Shown: positions 33,949-42,298, counted from the stretch's first letter. The stretch is DNA of 64,000 nt from Desulfosarcina sp. BuS5 (GCF_028752835.1 NZ_CP087952.1:663041-727040), one strand, 5' to 3'. Translations and numbers: made by a program. Notes: a model not told the origin generated them from the sequence alone.

Positions 33949-35462
33949 AATTTTAATAACTCTTTAATAGCTTTAATATCAATATGTTTTTCAAAATAGG
34001 CAGCCAACAGGTCGTATTCTTTGTCTCTCACCGTCAGCCCGTGTGCCTGAGCTGTTTTTACATTATCAAGGCCGATACTTTCAAGCCATAATTCAGTTAT
34101 GCCGGGACTGTCAAAGAGCCCGTGCATATAAGTCCCAAGTATTCTTGAAGCATCTAAAGAACAGCCGTCTTCCCTGCTGCATGTTATGCCGTTCTGTTTT
34201 GAAACGCTGAATAGAGGGTCACCTTCAAGCCTATTTGTTTTTCCCATATGTATTTCATATCCGGTTCCAGGAATTCCTTTCCATGAAAAACAGGATAATG
34301 TTGTAGTCTTGGGCGCTTTGAGAAAAGTCTCCACAGGTAATAGCGACAGTCCGCCTGTTGTCCCCGGTTTTCCTTCAATACCGTCCGGGTCGTGAACATG
34401 TCTGCCCATCATCTGATATCCGCCGCAAATCCCCAGGATATGGCCGCCTTGATCCGCGTAATTTTTAATCTCTTTTGCCCATCCGGTTGAATGCAGCCAC
34501 TTAAGATCAAATTGTGTATTCTTTGAGCCTGGCAGTATGACGGCCTTAAATGAGGATAATTCCTGCAATGCTTCTATAAAAAAAAGTTCAACTCCGTTTA
34601 GAGATAAAAGTGGATCAAAATCAGTAAAATTGGAAATATGCGGCAAGCGTATAACCGCTATCCCTTTTTGGCTGCGGCCTTTAATTGCAACCTTTTTTAC
34701 GTTCTCTATGACTACCGAATCTTCAGCTTCAATGCGGATATGATCATACCAGGGCAGCACCCCGAATACTTTTTTCCCTGTTTTTTTTTCTATCCAGCTT
34801 ATGCCATCTGAAAATAGAGATTTATCCCCCCTGAACCTGTTGATTATAAAACCTGCTATCATTTCACGCTGTGTTTCTGCGAGGCATTCCAGGGTGCCTA
34901 CTATCTGGGCAAACACGCCGCCCTTGTGAATATCGGCCACTAAAATAACAGGAGCTCCTGCATATTCAGCCATTCGCAGATTAACAATGTCATTCGGCAT
35001 CAAATTAACTTCAGCACATGAGCCGGCGCCTTCGATCACAACAAGTTCATATTTTTCACGCAAGCTGTCAAGGGCAGAACAGGCTTGTGAAAAAAACTCA
35101 TTTTTTTTTGAATGATATTCCATGGCTGAACTGTCTTCAAGGACATTGCCGAGCACCACAACCTGGGCACCGGTATCACTTGTAGGCTTTAAGAGGATAG
35201 GGTTCATGTAGACATGGGGAGCTATTCCGGCGGCCTCGGCTTGTACAATCTGGGCTCGTCCCATTTCCAGTCCATCAGGCGTTACGCCGGAATTATTCGA
35301 CATATTTTGGGCCTTGAAAGGTGCGGTGCTGATTTCCTGTTTTACAAAAAACCTGCAAAGAGCAGTTGTGACAATACTTTTTCCCACATCCGAGCCGGTG
35401 CCGAAAACAGCTAAACATTTCCCGCTTTTTAAGGCTTTATTTTTCAATTCCAACCCTGGCAT
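33945..35462 (-). CDS. cobQ: Cobyric acid synthase CobQ/CbiP
   Basis: This glutamine-dependent amidotransferase adds four amide groups to adenosylcobyrinic a,c-diamide. The 505-residue protein has the N-terminal P-loop-like GTGSDVGKSIVTTAL at about 21-35, NMSNNSGVT, and a class I glutaminase-like C-terminal part with the nucleophile Cys in GICGGYQMMG and His in YMHGLFD. It overlaps the cobO 3' end by 26 nt and cobU by 4 nt, consistent with an operon. Confidence 0.95.
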   Translation of the reverse strand: MPGLELKNKALKSGKCLAVFGTGSDVGKSIVTTALCRFFVKQEISTAPFKAQNMSNNSGVTPDGLEMGRAQIVQAEAAGIAPHVYMNPILLKPTSDTGAQVVVLGNVLEDSSAMEYHSKKNEFFSQACSALDSLREKYELVVIEGAGSCAEVNLMPNDIVNLRMAEYAGAPVILVADIHKGGVFAQIVGTLECLAETQREMIAGFIINRFRGDKSLFSDGISWIEKKTGKKVFGVLPWYDHIRIEAEDSVVIENVKKVAIKGRSQKGIAVIRLPHISNFTDFDPLLSLNGVELFFIEALQELSSFKAVILPGSKNTQFDLKWLHSTGWAKEIKNYADQGGHILGICGGYQMMGRHVHDPDGIEGKPGTTGGLSLLPVETFLKAPKTTTLSCFSWKGIPGTGYEIHMGKTNRLEGDPLFSVSKQNGITCSREDGCSLDASRILGTYMHGLFDSPGITELWLESIGLDNVKTAQAHGLTVRDKEYDLLAAYFEKHIDIKAIKELLKL

Positions 35463-35967
35463 TTACCCCTTTTTGATAATAATGTTTAATCTCTTTCATT
35501 TCCGTAACCAGATCCGCTCTTTCAATTACCCCGGGGTCTGCGCCCCGACCCGTTATGACAAGTTCCATGTTATCCGGTTTTGCATCAATAATATCAATCA
35601 GCTCCTGCACATCAAAGAGACCGCACATTACGGCCACATTACCTTCCTCAAGAATGACAAGATCATAGGCACCGGAGGCGACAATGCTCTTTATTTTTTC
35701 AAGCCCTTTTTTTGATGCTGCAATATCTTCAGGGGAAGGTTTTCCTTTAACAAAACCTTTTATGCCATACTGTTCAATTGTAATTAGATCTGAAAATCTC
35801 TCCAGGGCCTTGATTTCACTGTAATCCCCCATCTTCATAAACTGCCCGATAAATACTTTCATTCCAGCGCCTGCCGCCCTGATGGAAAGCCCCAGGGATG
35901 CAGTGGTTTTTCCCTTGCCGTTGCCGGTATAAATCTGCAAGTAGCCTTTAAATCCTTTTGGAGCCAT
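35437..35967 (-). CDS. cobO: Corrinoid adenosyltransferase CobO/BtuR
   Basis: The enzyme transfers the adenosyl group of ATP to Co(I) corrinoids. The 176-residue protein has P-loop GNGKGKTTAS at about 15-24 and the typical stretches FIGQFMKMGDYSE, LVILEEGNVA and LVITGRGADP. The start at 35967 has GAGGGG upstream and begins one base after the cbiH stop. It belongs to the CobA/CobO family rather than PduO or EutT. Confidence 0.94.
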   Translation of the reverse strand: MAPKGFKGYLQIYTGNGKGKTTASLGLSIRAAGAGMKVFIGQFMKMGDYSEIKALERFSDLITIEQYGIKGFVKGKPSPEDIAASKKGLEKIKSIVASGAYDLVILEEGNVAVMCGLFDVQELIDIIDAKPDNMELVITGRGADPGVIERADLVTEMKEIKHYYQKGVNARVGIEK

Positions 35968-35968
35968 A

Positions 35969-36859
35969 TTACCCCTCTGCCTTTATTTTATATTTTTTTG
36001 AATACCCTCTTGGGGTAATCATGAAATCCATATAAACAGTTGAAGTACTGTTTCCGATAAATACGGTCGTCAGCATGTTTATCGGTACTGTATCAAGATG
36101 CTCAAGGGTTGTAATCCCAATACGTTGATCTTTTCGCATTGCGCTTGTTGCAACCCCCACAGGTGTTGATTTATCCCTGTATTTAAGCAGTATTTCCCTG
36201 GCTTTTTTAATCTGCCAGTCTCTTTTTTTACTTTTAGGATTATACAATACCACAACAAAGTCTGCTTTTGCTGCCGCTTCAAGGCGATTTTCAATAATAT
36301 CCCAGGGCGTCAAAAGATCACTAAGACTGATAGCTGCAAAATCATGGGTTAAAGGCGCTCCAAGAAGGGCGGCCCCTGAACATAAGGCCGGTATTCCCGG
36401 GATAACCTCTATATAGAGCTCGTTCCCGTCCGGTTCTGATACGCTTTCAAAAGAAGTTTTCCTGATTCTGATTTGTTTTTTTTGGCACATTTCAAGGGCC
36501 AGGCCTGCCATGGCATAAATCCCTGAGTCTCCGCTTGAAACTATTGCGCATGATTGCCCGTTTAAAGCCGTATTGATGGCGGCTTCGACCCGTTCTACCT
36601 CTTTTGTCATGGCAGTGCTGATAATTTTTTTACCCTTTATCAGCGGCCGTACAAGATCAATATATGTTGAATACCCTGCCACCGTATCGACTATTTCCAG
36701 CACTTCATGTGCACGCACTGAAAGGTAATCCGAATTGCCGGGACCTATTCCAACTATGTAGAGGGCATTCGCGCTATGGCAATTGTTACATTTCCTTTTA
36801 TCTGTTTGGGAACTATCAATTTCCCGTTCTCTGCCGATAGAATCGCTGCTGCTTCGCAT
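35969..36859 (-). CDS. cbiH: Precorrin-3B/cobalt-factor III C17-methyltransferase CbiH (CobJ)
   Basis: This SAM-dependent enzyme methylates C17 and drives ring contraction of the corrin macrocycle. Residues from about 32 on show the family pattern YIVGIGPGNSDYLSVRAHE, VSSGDSGIYAMAGL and VIPGIPALCSGAALLGAPL. The protein is 296 residues with a 30-residue non-conserved front end. No nearer ATG/GTG/TTG is in frame, so the ATG at 36859 (GGAG 10 nt upstream) is kept, giving a 106-nt out-of-frame overlap with cbiG. Similar long overlaps are unusual. Confidence 0.9.
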   Translation of the reverse strand: MRSSSDSIGREREIDSSQTDKRKCNNCHSANALYIVGIGPGNSDYLSVRAHEVLEIVDTVAGYSTYIDLVRPLIKGKKIISTAMTKEVERVEAAINTALNGQSCAIVSSGDSGIYAMAGLALEMCQKKQIRIRKTSFESVSEPDGNELYIEVIPGIPALCSGAALLGAPLTHDFAAISLSDLLTPWDIIENRLEAAAKADFVVVLYNPKSKKRDWQIKKAREILLKYRDKSTPVGVATSAMRKDQRIGITTLEHLDTVPINMLTTVFIGNSTSTVYMDFMITPRGYSKKYKIKAEG

Positions 36860-37863
36860 ACGCTGGTAACTCCGATATGTTTTTTTACCATTAATGACGG
36901 ATTTTTTATCTCTTTTACCTGCTCAAGCTTTTTTTTGCTATAAAATTTTATTGGCAGATTAAGATCTGCGGCAAGCTCAAGCAGACCCTTTTCATCCGAT
37001 TTGATATCAATCGACGCCAAATTCAAAACGCTCCGTGGGGACAGATCGAACAGATCAAGAACCTCCGTTAAAAAAGTCTTAAGCTCCTGCCTGCTTGTAT
37101 TTCTATTACATCCCATCCCGATTGACAAGGTAACCGGCCTTAAAATTAAAAAATGAGCTGGAATATCAGCCTTGATATCATCTATAAAAACACCCGCAGT
37201 CTTAACCGGAATTCGATTTTTGCCTATTGTATCATCATCAAGGTTATAATCAACACTATTCATAATCATGTTTGATGCAGAAAGAGTCCCTGTTAAATAT
37301 TGATACGGATCATGGAGTATAATTTTTTTTCCACTCAGCAACGCCATACTTACATTTTTGATTGCTTCAGGATTTTCTATGACCAACCCTTTTTTACAGG
37401 CAAGCAGGTCAATGGCCGGTATCTTATTTATATCCGTTGCAGTTGTAATAACCGGATCTGCGCCTGTGATCCCTGCAATTTTTAAAGTAAGTTCATTGGC
37501 ACCGCCGATATGTCCGGAAAGTAAGCTTATTGCATGCAGTCCTTTTTCATCAACAACCACAACAGCCGGATCTTTTGTTTTATGCCGGATTAAAGGCGCT
37601 ATAATCCTTATCACAATACCTGTGGACATAATAAAGATATGCCCCTTGTATTGATGAAAAACCTCGGCCAGGGTTCTGGATAAAACAGTGAAAGATAAAA
37701 CGGAACAATTGCTTGTATTTATTTGGGGTTTAAGTTTTGAAGAGATATACAAGTCCGTATCGGCTATTTCTGCCGTAATCCTGGAGGCTAAGCGTGCACT
37801 TTGAATTGTTAGGCTCCATACCGCAAATTTTTTTTTGTATATACCGCAAACAGCAGATCTCAT
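36754..37863 (-). CDS. cbiG: Cobalt-precorrin-5A hydrolase CbiG
   Basis: CbiG opens the delta-lactone of cobalt-precorrin-5A, releasing acetaldehyde, in the anaerobic pathway. The 369-residue product has the N-terminal domain with IFIMSTGIVIRIIAPLIRHK and LLSGHIGGANELTLKIA, and the C-terminal CbiG/CobE domain with LSIGMGCNRNTS and LNLASIDIKSDEKGL. A TTG at 37875 is an alternative start. It is the first gene of the visible cluster. The usual neighbours for early ring steps (cbiF, cbiL, cbiT/E, cbiC, cbiD) are absent upstream, where mobile debris begins. Confidence 0.92.
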   Translation of the reverse strand: MRSAVCGIYKKKFAVWSLTIQSARLASRITAEIADTDLYISSKLKPQINTSNCSVLSFTVLSRTLAEVFHQYKGHIFIMSTGIVIRIIAPLIRHKTKDPAVVVVDEKGLHAISLLSGHIGGANELTLKIAGITGADPVITTATDINKIPAIDLLACKKGLVIENPEAIKNVSMALLSGKKIILHDPYQYLTGTLSASNMIMNSVDYNLDDDTIGKNRIPVKTAGVFIDDIKADIPAHFLILRPVTLSIGMGCNRNTSRQELKTFLTEVLDLFDLSPRSVLNLASIDIKSDEKGLLELAADLNLPIKFYSKKKLEQVKEIKNPSLMVKKHIGVTSVCEAAAILSAENGKLIVPKQIKGNVTIAIARMPST

Positions 37864-38116
37864 ATTCTTAGACAAGAGGGATGTTATTATTCAAAAAATA
37901 TTTCTTTATTAATTCCAATACGGGGAGGCTGTTGAAATCAGCGTACCCGAGGTTATGAGTATTTTCAAGGAAATTCAGGAGTAACCTTAAGAACGAGGAC
38001 GAAATGGCATATCATCAACCCGCTCACTGACTATAAACGTTTTGTTTATTAAGGTGTATTGATCTGGATTTTTAGAAGTATCTGGAAACCGGATAACAGC
38101 CAAATGGTGGTAAGCA

Positions 38117-38203
38117 TTAAGGAAGACTGATATGACTGTTTAGTATCCTTTCAATGATACTTTTAGACTGAATGGTTACACCAGATTGGATGCCTATTTG
38201 CAT
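38117..38203 (-). CDS. Possible 28-residue peptide or gene start remnant
   Basis: An ATG at 38203 with a strong AAAGGAG site 6 nt upstream opens a 28-codon frame starting MQIGIQSGVTIQSKS. The good ribosome site suggests a real start, either of a small protein or of a gene whose remainder was lost in this scrambled region. The rest of 37864-38224 contains only AACGAGGACGAAAT at 37992 and a 20-codon C-terminus-like scrap; I see no other gene there. Confidence 0.25.
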   Translation of the reverse strand: MQIGIQSGVTIQSKSIIERILNSHISLP

Positions 38204-38239
38204 GAGCGTCTCCTTTAATAGTAAAAAATACCAAGGCGG

Positions 38240-38428
38240 GCTATGCCCGCAACCCAAGTCAGGCATGCCACAATGCATGAATTTGTCATTATGCCAAACC
38301 ATATTCACGGAATCATTGCAATCACCACCGTAGGGGCGGATTCCATATCCGCCCCATCATCCATACCCGAAATTATGCAATCATTTAAACGGCACACAAC
38401 AATTGAATACATAAAAATGGTAAAATGA
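38240..38428 (+). pseudogene. N-terminal fragment of a REP-associated (RAYT/Y1) transposase
   Basis: The frame reads ATMHEFVIMPNHIHGIIAI with the HUH motif (HIH), then a short linker and PEIMQSFKRHTTIEYIK. This is the N-terminal part of a Y1 tyrosine transposase of the kind linked to REP palindromes. The catalytic Tyr-containing segment and the C-terminus are missing. A REP palindrome lies inside the frame at 38334-38354. It is followed immediately by the DruA-like gene. Confidence 0.65.
38334..38354. repeat. REP palindrome GGGCGGATTCCATATCCGCC inside the transposase frame
   Basis: Two 8-bp arms (GGGCGGAT and ATCCGCCC) flank TCCAT. The palindrome is translated in frame as part of TTVGADSISAPSS within the RAYT fragment. 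Palindromes of this type are usually intergenic and thought to be moved by the very transposases of this family. Confidence 0.6.
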
Positions 38429-38490
38429 AATATTGCACTGATGAAAAAATAGCTGGACTCCTGATTCATGAGCGTGTATATGTGATTTAC

Positions 38491-39363
38491 ATGAGCAGAA
38501 TCTTAACTATTCAGGGACGTCAGCTTTTGCCATCTGATATTGAAGCTATACGTCTATTGATTGCCGATCATCCCAACTGGCACAGAACACGACTATCCAA
38601 AGAATTGTGTAAACTTTGGGAATGGCGAACGGAAACAGGTCTGCTCAAAGATATGGCATGTCGCAGCATGCTGCGCAAACTTGAGCTAAAGGAATTTGTT
38701 ACGTTGCCCGTTGCTCACCACAGCGGTAATCGTCAACGACGGATTCCCGATGTCTCCCACAGTTGTGATCCTATTGAAACCGATCTGCACACAGTCCGAC
38801 CTATTCAATTGGTGACAATACAAGGTCGTGGATCTGTCAATGCTCTTTTTTATTGCCTTATGGATAAATACCACTATCTCGGATGCAAAGGGCATGTCGG
38901 AGAGCACATGAAGTATATTGCTTTTGACCATAAAAAGCGTCCGGTTGCCTGCTTGCTATTTGGTTCCGCAGCATGGAAAATTGCCCCACGTGATCGATTT
39001 ATCGGGTGGGACAGCACTACCCGTCGCCAGAATCTGCGCTTGATGACAAATAACACCCGATTTTTAATTTTTCCCTGGGTACGGATTCCGCATTTAGCCA
39101 GTCATATTCTCGGAGCTAGCCTCCGGCGACTGCGCCAGGACTGGATCACAAAATACGGTCATGACCTTTGCCTGGTGGAGACTTTTATTGACCGTTCCCG
39201 TTTTGCCGGAACCTGTTACCGTGCCGCGAACTGGAAGAGAATCGGTCAGACCAAAGGGAGAAGCCGGCAAGACAGAAATCATAAACTTCAGGTATCGATC
39301 AAAGACATCTATGTGTATCCATTAACCGCCGATTACAGACAACAGCTATGTGGACAAGCTTGA
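38491..39363 (+). CDS. DUF4338 (DruA-like) protein
   Basis: From the ATG at 38491 (an ATG at 38425 is an alternative but lies in transposase debris) the protein has 290 residues. It has the DUF4338 pattern: TRLSKELCKLWEW near the start, LMDKYHYLGCKGHVGEHMKY, RPVACLLFGSAAWK, FLIFPWVRIPHLASHIL and FIDRSRFAGTCYRAANW. DUF4338 includes DruA of the Druantia phage-defence system, but free-standing copies are often next to transposases. Here no other Druantia gene is present and an ISKra4-like transposase follows directly, so an IS-linked role is more likely than defence. Confidence 0.72.
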   Translation: MSRILTIQGRQLLPSDIEAIRLLIADHPNWHRTRLSKELCKLWEWRTETGLLKDMACRSMLRKLELKEFVTLPVAHHSGNRQRRIPDVSHSCDPIETDLHTVRPIQLVTIQGRGSVNALFYCLMDKYHYLGCKGHVGEHMKYIAFDHKKRPVACLLFGSAAWKIAPRDRFIGWDSTTRRQNLRLMTNNTRFLIFPWVRIPHLASHILGASLRRLRQDWITKYGHDLCLVETFIDRSRFAGTCYRAANWKRIGQTKGRSRQDRNHKLQVSIKDIYVYPLTADYRQQLCGQA

Positions 39364-39419
39364 GAGTGCCAGCCATCAAGACGACAGGTAAATTTTTAAC
39401 CTGTATTCGGGGGCTGACC

Positions 39420-40816
39420 ATGGAACTTACATCTACTCTGAACGCAATTCAAATTTTATTATCCGAAACTACGGCGGATTTTCAAAAACATTTAAATATC
39501 AATACGCTTTGCAAGCAGCTACGGGATGGTCTTTTTGCGCATATGGAAGCGTATTTGGCCTCGATCATCGAAAATGTCCTTTGTGATCCTGAACTTTTAC
39601 CCGAACTAAAGATATGGCCGCATGGGACTTCGTTTTAATGGGTATCGTCCCACCAGCATACGGCTATTGACGGGGAAACCTATTAAGATTCAATCCCCTT
39701 ATTTTGCTAAAGCCAAATCAAAGCGTCGGCCGGGACCTAAATCCAAAAAGCGAAAAAACGGGACCGGACAGCACTTCTGACTTGATTATCTTGGTTTTAT
39801 CAGCAGGTGTTCAACGCTGCTTATGTCATCTGTGTCCCAGGCAACACTGCTTTGCCCATCTTTTGATGTTGTACAAAAGATGCTGCAATTTCATGGAATC
39901 AATCTCAACGTAAAGACCATCCACAGCATCACCATGAACTTGGCGAAAGATACTATGCCCATGCGGGGATGGGTATCCATCTCCGACAGCGATTGTATCG
40001 ATGGAAAAACTGTTTTGGTCTGCATTGATGGCGGTCGTATCCGAGAACGAAGAACCAAACGCGGACGTCGGCCAGATCATCAGAAACGGCAGGGATACCA
40101 CACCGAATGGAAAGAACCTATACAAATTGTAATCCAGACCGTTAATCCAGACGGTACCATTGCTAAAGAATGTTTACCTTTTTATGATGCAACAATGGAA
40201 GATGTCGATGCAGCCTTTGAACTGCTTGAAACATATTTGTGTGAGTTGAATATCTCAAAAGTCGATCGAGTCGTTTTTTTGTTGTGACGGAGCACGCAGT
40301 TATTGGAAACGCACAGGTCAACTGGCTAAAAAGCTCGGTGTTTCCATTCACCATGAAGTCGTCGACTATACCCATGCAAAACAGAATTTGAATAAAATTA
40401 TCGACAAATTACCAAAAAAAATTTCTGCCAAAGCAAAATTCCGAATCACCGAATTATGGAAGACTCTCTTGTGGGAAGGAAAGCTTAAAGAACTGAAAAA
40501 AGATATCGGGAAATATATAAGCTATCCAAAAAACCGCAAAGAGGCCCTTAAAAAGTTCAACAACTATTTTATGAAAAACAGTAGTAGAATGCAGTATGCC
40601 AATTTTAATCGCTTGAAGCTCCCTGCTGGCAGTGGCTGTGTTGAAAGTGCAATTAGACGAGTTATAAATCTCAGATTGAAGTCTCCGGGATCCTTCTGGA
40701 AATTGGAGAATGCCGAGTCAATGTTGTTTCTAAGAAGCCAACTTCTTTCTGGAAGATGGAATATTATGATAAAGAACATTTTTAAAAATATACGAACACT
40801 TTGTTTATGCAACTAA
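39420..40816 (+). pseudogene. ISKra4-like transposase, broken by frameshifts and a stop
   Basis: Conceptual joining of three frames gives one transposase: MELTSTLNAIQILLSE at 39420, GLRFNGYRPTSIRLL from about 39622, VCIDGGRIRERRTKRGRR at about 40020, CDGARSYWKRTGQLAKKL from about 40282 and GSGCVESAIRRVINLRLK near 40630. These hold the D, D, E catalytic pattern of the ISKra4/ISAzba1 kind. Lesions are a shift near 39615, an in-frame TGA near 39778 and a one-base shift in a T7 run near 40274. With these lesions it cannot make an active enzyme. The family call is from memory of the motif layout. Confidence 0.6.
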
Positions 40817-40908
40817 TCGGGAATGCACCCAGTGAAAATCCAGTGCAGCGATTTGTTGGCGGTGTTATAAAAGTTCATTGATGAAAAGGCGCTGAATATT
40901 GTTCTTTA

Positions 40909-41201
40909 TTAATCAAGCCGTTCCGATATCCACTTTGGATCCCGGCGGCAGTCGAGTACGGCTCGGACGCGCACAACACCATCCTCAATTCGGTAGTACA
41001 CTGCATAAGGAAACCGTTTAGAAATGAGGCGATGATATCCGTTCTGGAACGTATGAATGCCCCCCCAGAAAGTTGCAATGATTGAATATCAGACCACAGT
41101 GAATCAAGGAAATAGTCGCCAAGACCGTCAGCCTGTCGTTCATAGAAACGAAACCCGTCTGCCAAGTCAGCAGTTGCCTCATCAAGGACTTGAACCCTCA
41201 T
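40909..41201 (-). pseudogene. ParE/RelE-family toxin with frameshift in a C7 run
   Basis: The frame starts MRVQVLDEATADLADGFRFY at 41201 and, after a one-base shift at the run of seven C at 41060-41066 (G on the coding strand), continues HTFQNGYHRLISKRFPYAVY and YRIEDGVVRVRAVLDCRRDP to a TAA at 40909. Together this is a normal 97-residue ParE/RelE toxin, which acts on gyrase or ribosome-bound mRNA depending on subtype. As read, the frame gives a wrong 108-residue product. The start overlaps the antitoxin stop as ATGA. The shift may be real or a homopolymer error. Confidence 0.7.
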
Positions 41202-41416
41202 TTGAGTTGTTCCCTCACAGCTTTCTTAGCTTCGGCTATATCCAGAAAGTGTGATGCCCCTTCGGAGATGCGTTTTTCTCGGGCGAGTAATACATCGGCG
41301 TGCCAGGATGGGGAGGGGATATTCTCCGGTGTACTGGCAAGGTCGGCCCAAATTTCTTCGATCGCCTGTAGCTTGTCCTCGACGCTCATTTGTTTCAATG
41401 GAATGCTAAAGGGCAT
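41198..41416 (-). CDS. Addiction-module antitoxin (TIGR02574-like)
   Basis: The 72-residue protein starts MPFSIPLKQMSVEDKLQAIE and has EIWADLASTPENIPSPSWHA, then LLAREKRISEG, the layout of the small putative addiction-module antitoxin family paired with ParE/RelE toxins. Its product should bind and block the toxin and repress the operon. The toxin gene follows with a 4-bp overlap. Confidence 0.78.
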   Translation of the reverse strand: MPFSIPLKQMSVEDKLQAIEEIWADLASTPENIPSPSWHADVLLAREKRISEGASHFLDIAEAKKAVREQLK

Positions 41417-41515
41417 GATAATTCTCCAATTATGTTTTGGCTATATACGATTTGATACAATCATCGTAAATTATGGTGTCTTATCCCATAAGTTGTAAAG
41501 GATTTTTCGATACCG

Positions 41516-41649
41516 CCAACGACTGGCATGAGGGGCTGGGAAAAGCTTGCTATAGCCTTGGAAACAATCAAAAAGATGACTTTTAGGAAACCTTTGCAAA
41601 AGCGAAAAAGTCGCCCGCTTTTCCCAGTCCCGCTCCATGCCTTGGTTGG
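41516..41649. repeat. Imperfect 31/33-bp inverted repeat with bulged bases (attC-like shape)
   Basis: Left arm CCAACGACTGGCATGAGGGG...AAAAGC at 41516-41546 and right arm GCTTTTCCCAGTCCCGCTCC...GTTGG at 41617-41649 pair over most of their length, with several extra unpaired bases in the right arm. This shape, with CCAAC/GTTGG tips beside a toxin-antitoxin pair, recalls integron attC sites, but the tips do not fully fit the RYYYAAC/GTTRRRY consensus. It may instead be a small mobile repeat. Otherwise 41417-41698 holds no gene. Confidence 0.35.
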
Positions 41650-41698
41650 AAAAGCCGTATTATTTTTAGATACTATAAACTTTAATTATCTCTTATAC

Positions 41699-41759
41699 TT
41701 AGATAATAGCCAGCTTGCAACCAATGGCCTCAACCACCTTTTTAACAGTCTCAAATTTA
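41699..41759 (-). pseudogene. C-terminal end of an XRE-type antitoxin cut off by IS1
   Basis: Reading out of the IS1 left end, the minus strand encodes KFETVKKVVEAIGCKLAII followed by TAA. This is the usual tail of HigA/XRE-type antitoxins (the TVLKVL-ALG-KL pattern). The rest of the gene is absent on the other side of the IS element, where typA begins, so the IS insertion or an associated deletion removed it. Confidence 0.5.
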
Positions 41760-41908
41760 GGTAGTCCCTACAAAACAATGCAGGTGATTAAAAAGTGTCT
41801 CTGAAAACATGAATAAAAAAGATTTTTACTAAAAATTAAGATTGCTATAGACTAAAAGCAATATATTTTGTAGAGCACGGTTAAAACTCTATTCAAAGGA
41901 TCGCAACC

Positions 41909-42190
41909 ATGCAAAATACAGCAAATACAGCCCTAACACTTTTTTGTCCCAGGAAAAGCTGCAAATGTTATCAATCAACCGAGAACAAAATCACCAAGGA
42001 TGGAGTTTACATAACAAAATCCGATTTTGAGCCAAGACAAATGTTTTACTGCAATGGTGGCAAACATAGATTCTCAGAAACAGGATATTCCGATCTTTTT
42101 GGAAAGCATGGCAGTTTTAAAGAATATGAGCAAACGGCAAAGCTAAACTCTTACGGCCTTGGCACTGATGCAATTGCCGATGTACTTTAA
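41909..42190 (+). CDS. insA: IS1-family InsA-like zinc-finger protein, copy 2
   Basis: The 93-residue product is the same as in copy 1 apart from three extra residues near the start (MQNTANTALTL versus MQNTALTL), caused by a 9-bp difference. It keeps the Cys-rich CKCYQSTENK and FYCNGGKHRF stretches expected of a DNA-binding InsA. The frame closes at TAA (42188-42190), exactly as in copy 1. Confidence 0.75.
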   Translation: MQNTANTALTLFCPRKSCKCYQSTENKITKDGVYITKSDFEPRQMFYCNGGKHRFSETGYSDLFGKHGSFKEYEQTAKLNSYGLGTDAIADVL

Positions 42191-42298
42191 AAAGATCGAA
42201 GGACAATTGAACAACGGCAAAAAGCTATTGGACAAAAAAGCCAGCAATTTCACCTATTTTTTTGTTTTACTATCGGACTTACCATTGTATTTCTCCAG

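Noticed and set aside
37931-37993. A short frame ending EISVPEVMSIFKEIQE before a TAA
   Set aside because: Looks like the C-terminus of some protein, but about 20 codons after an in-frame stop are too few to name it.
38491-39363. A Druantia phage-defence system
   Set aside because: Only a DUF4338 gene is present; no Druantia helicase or partner genes, and the next gene is a transposase.
41528-41764. A 78-residue frame beside the IS1 left end
   Set aside because: Covers the inverted repeat and runs into the IS end; no ribosome site or family resemblance.
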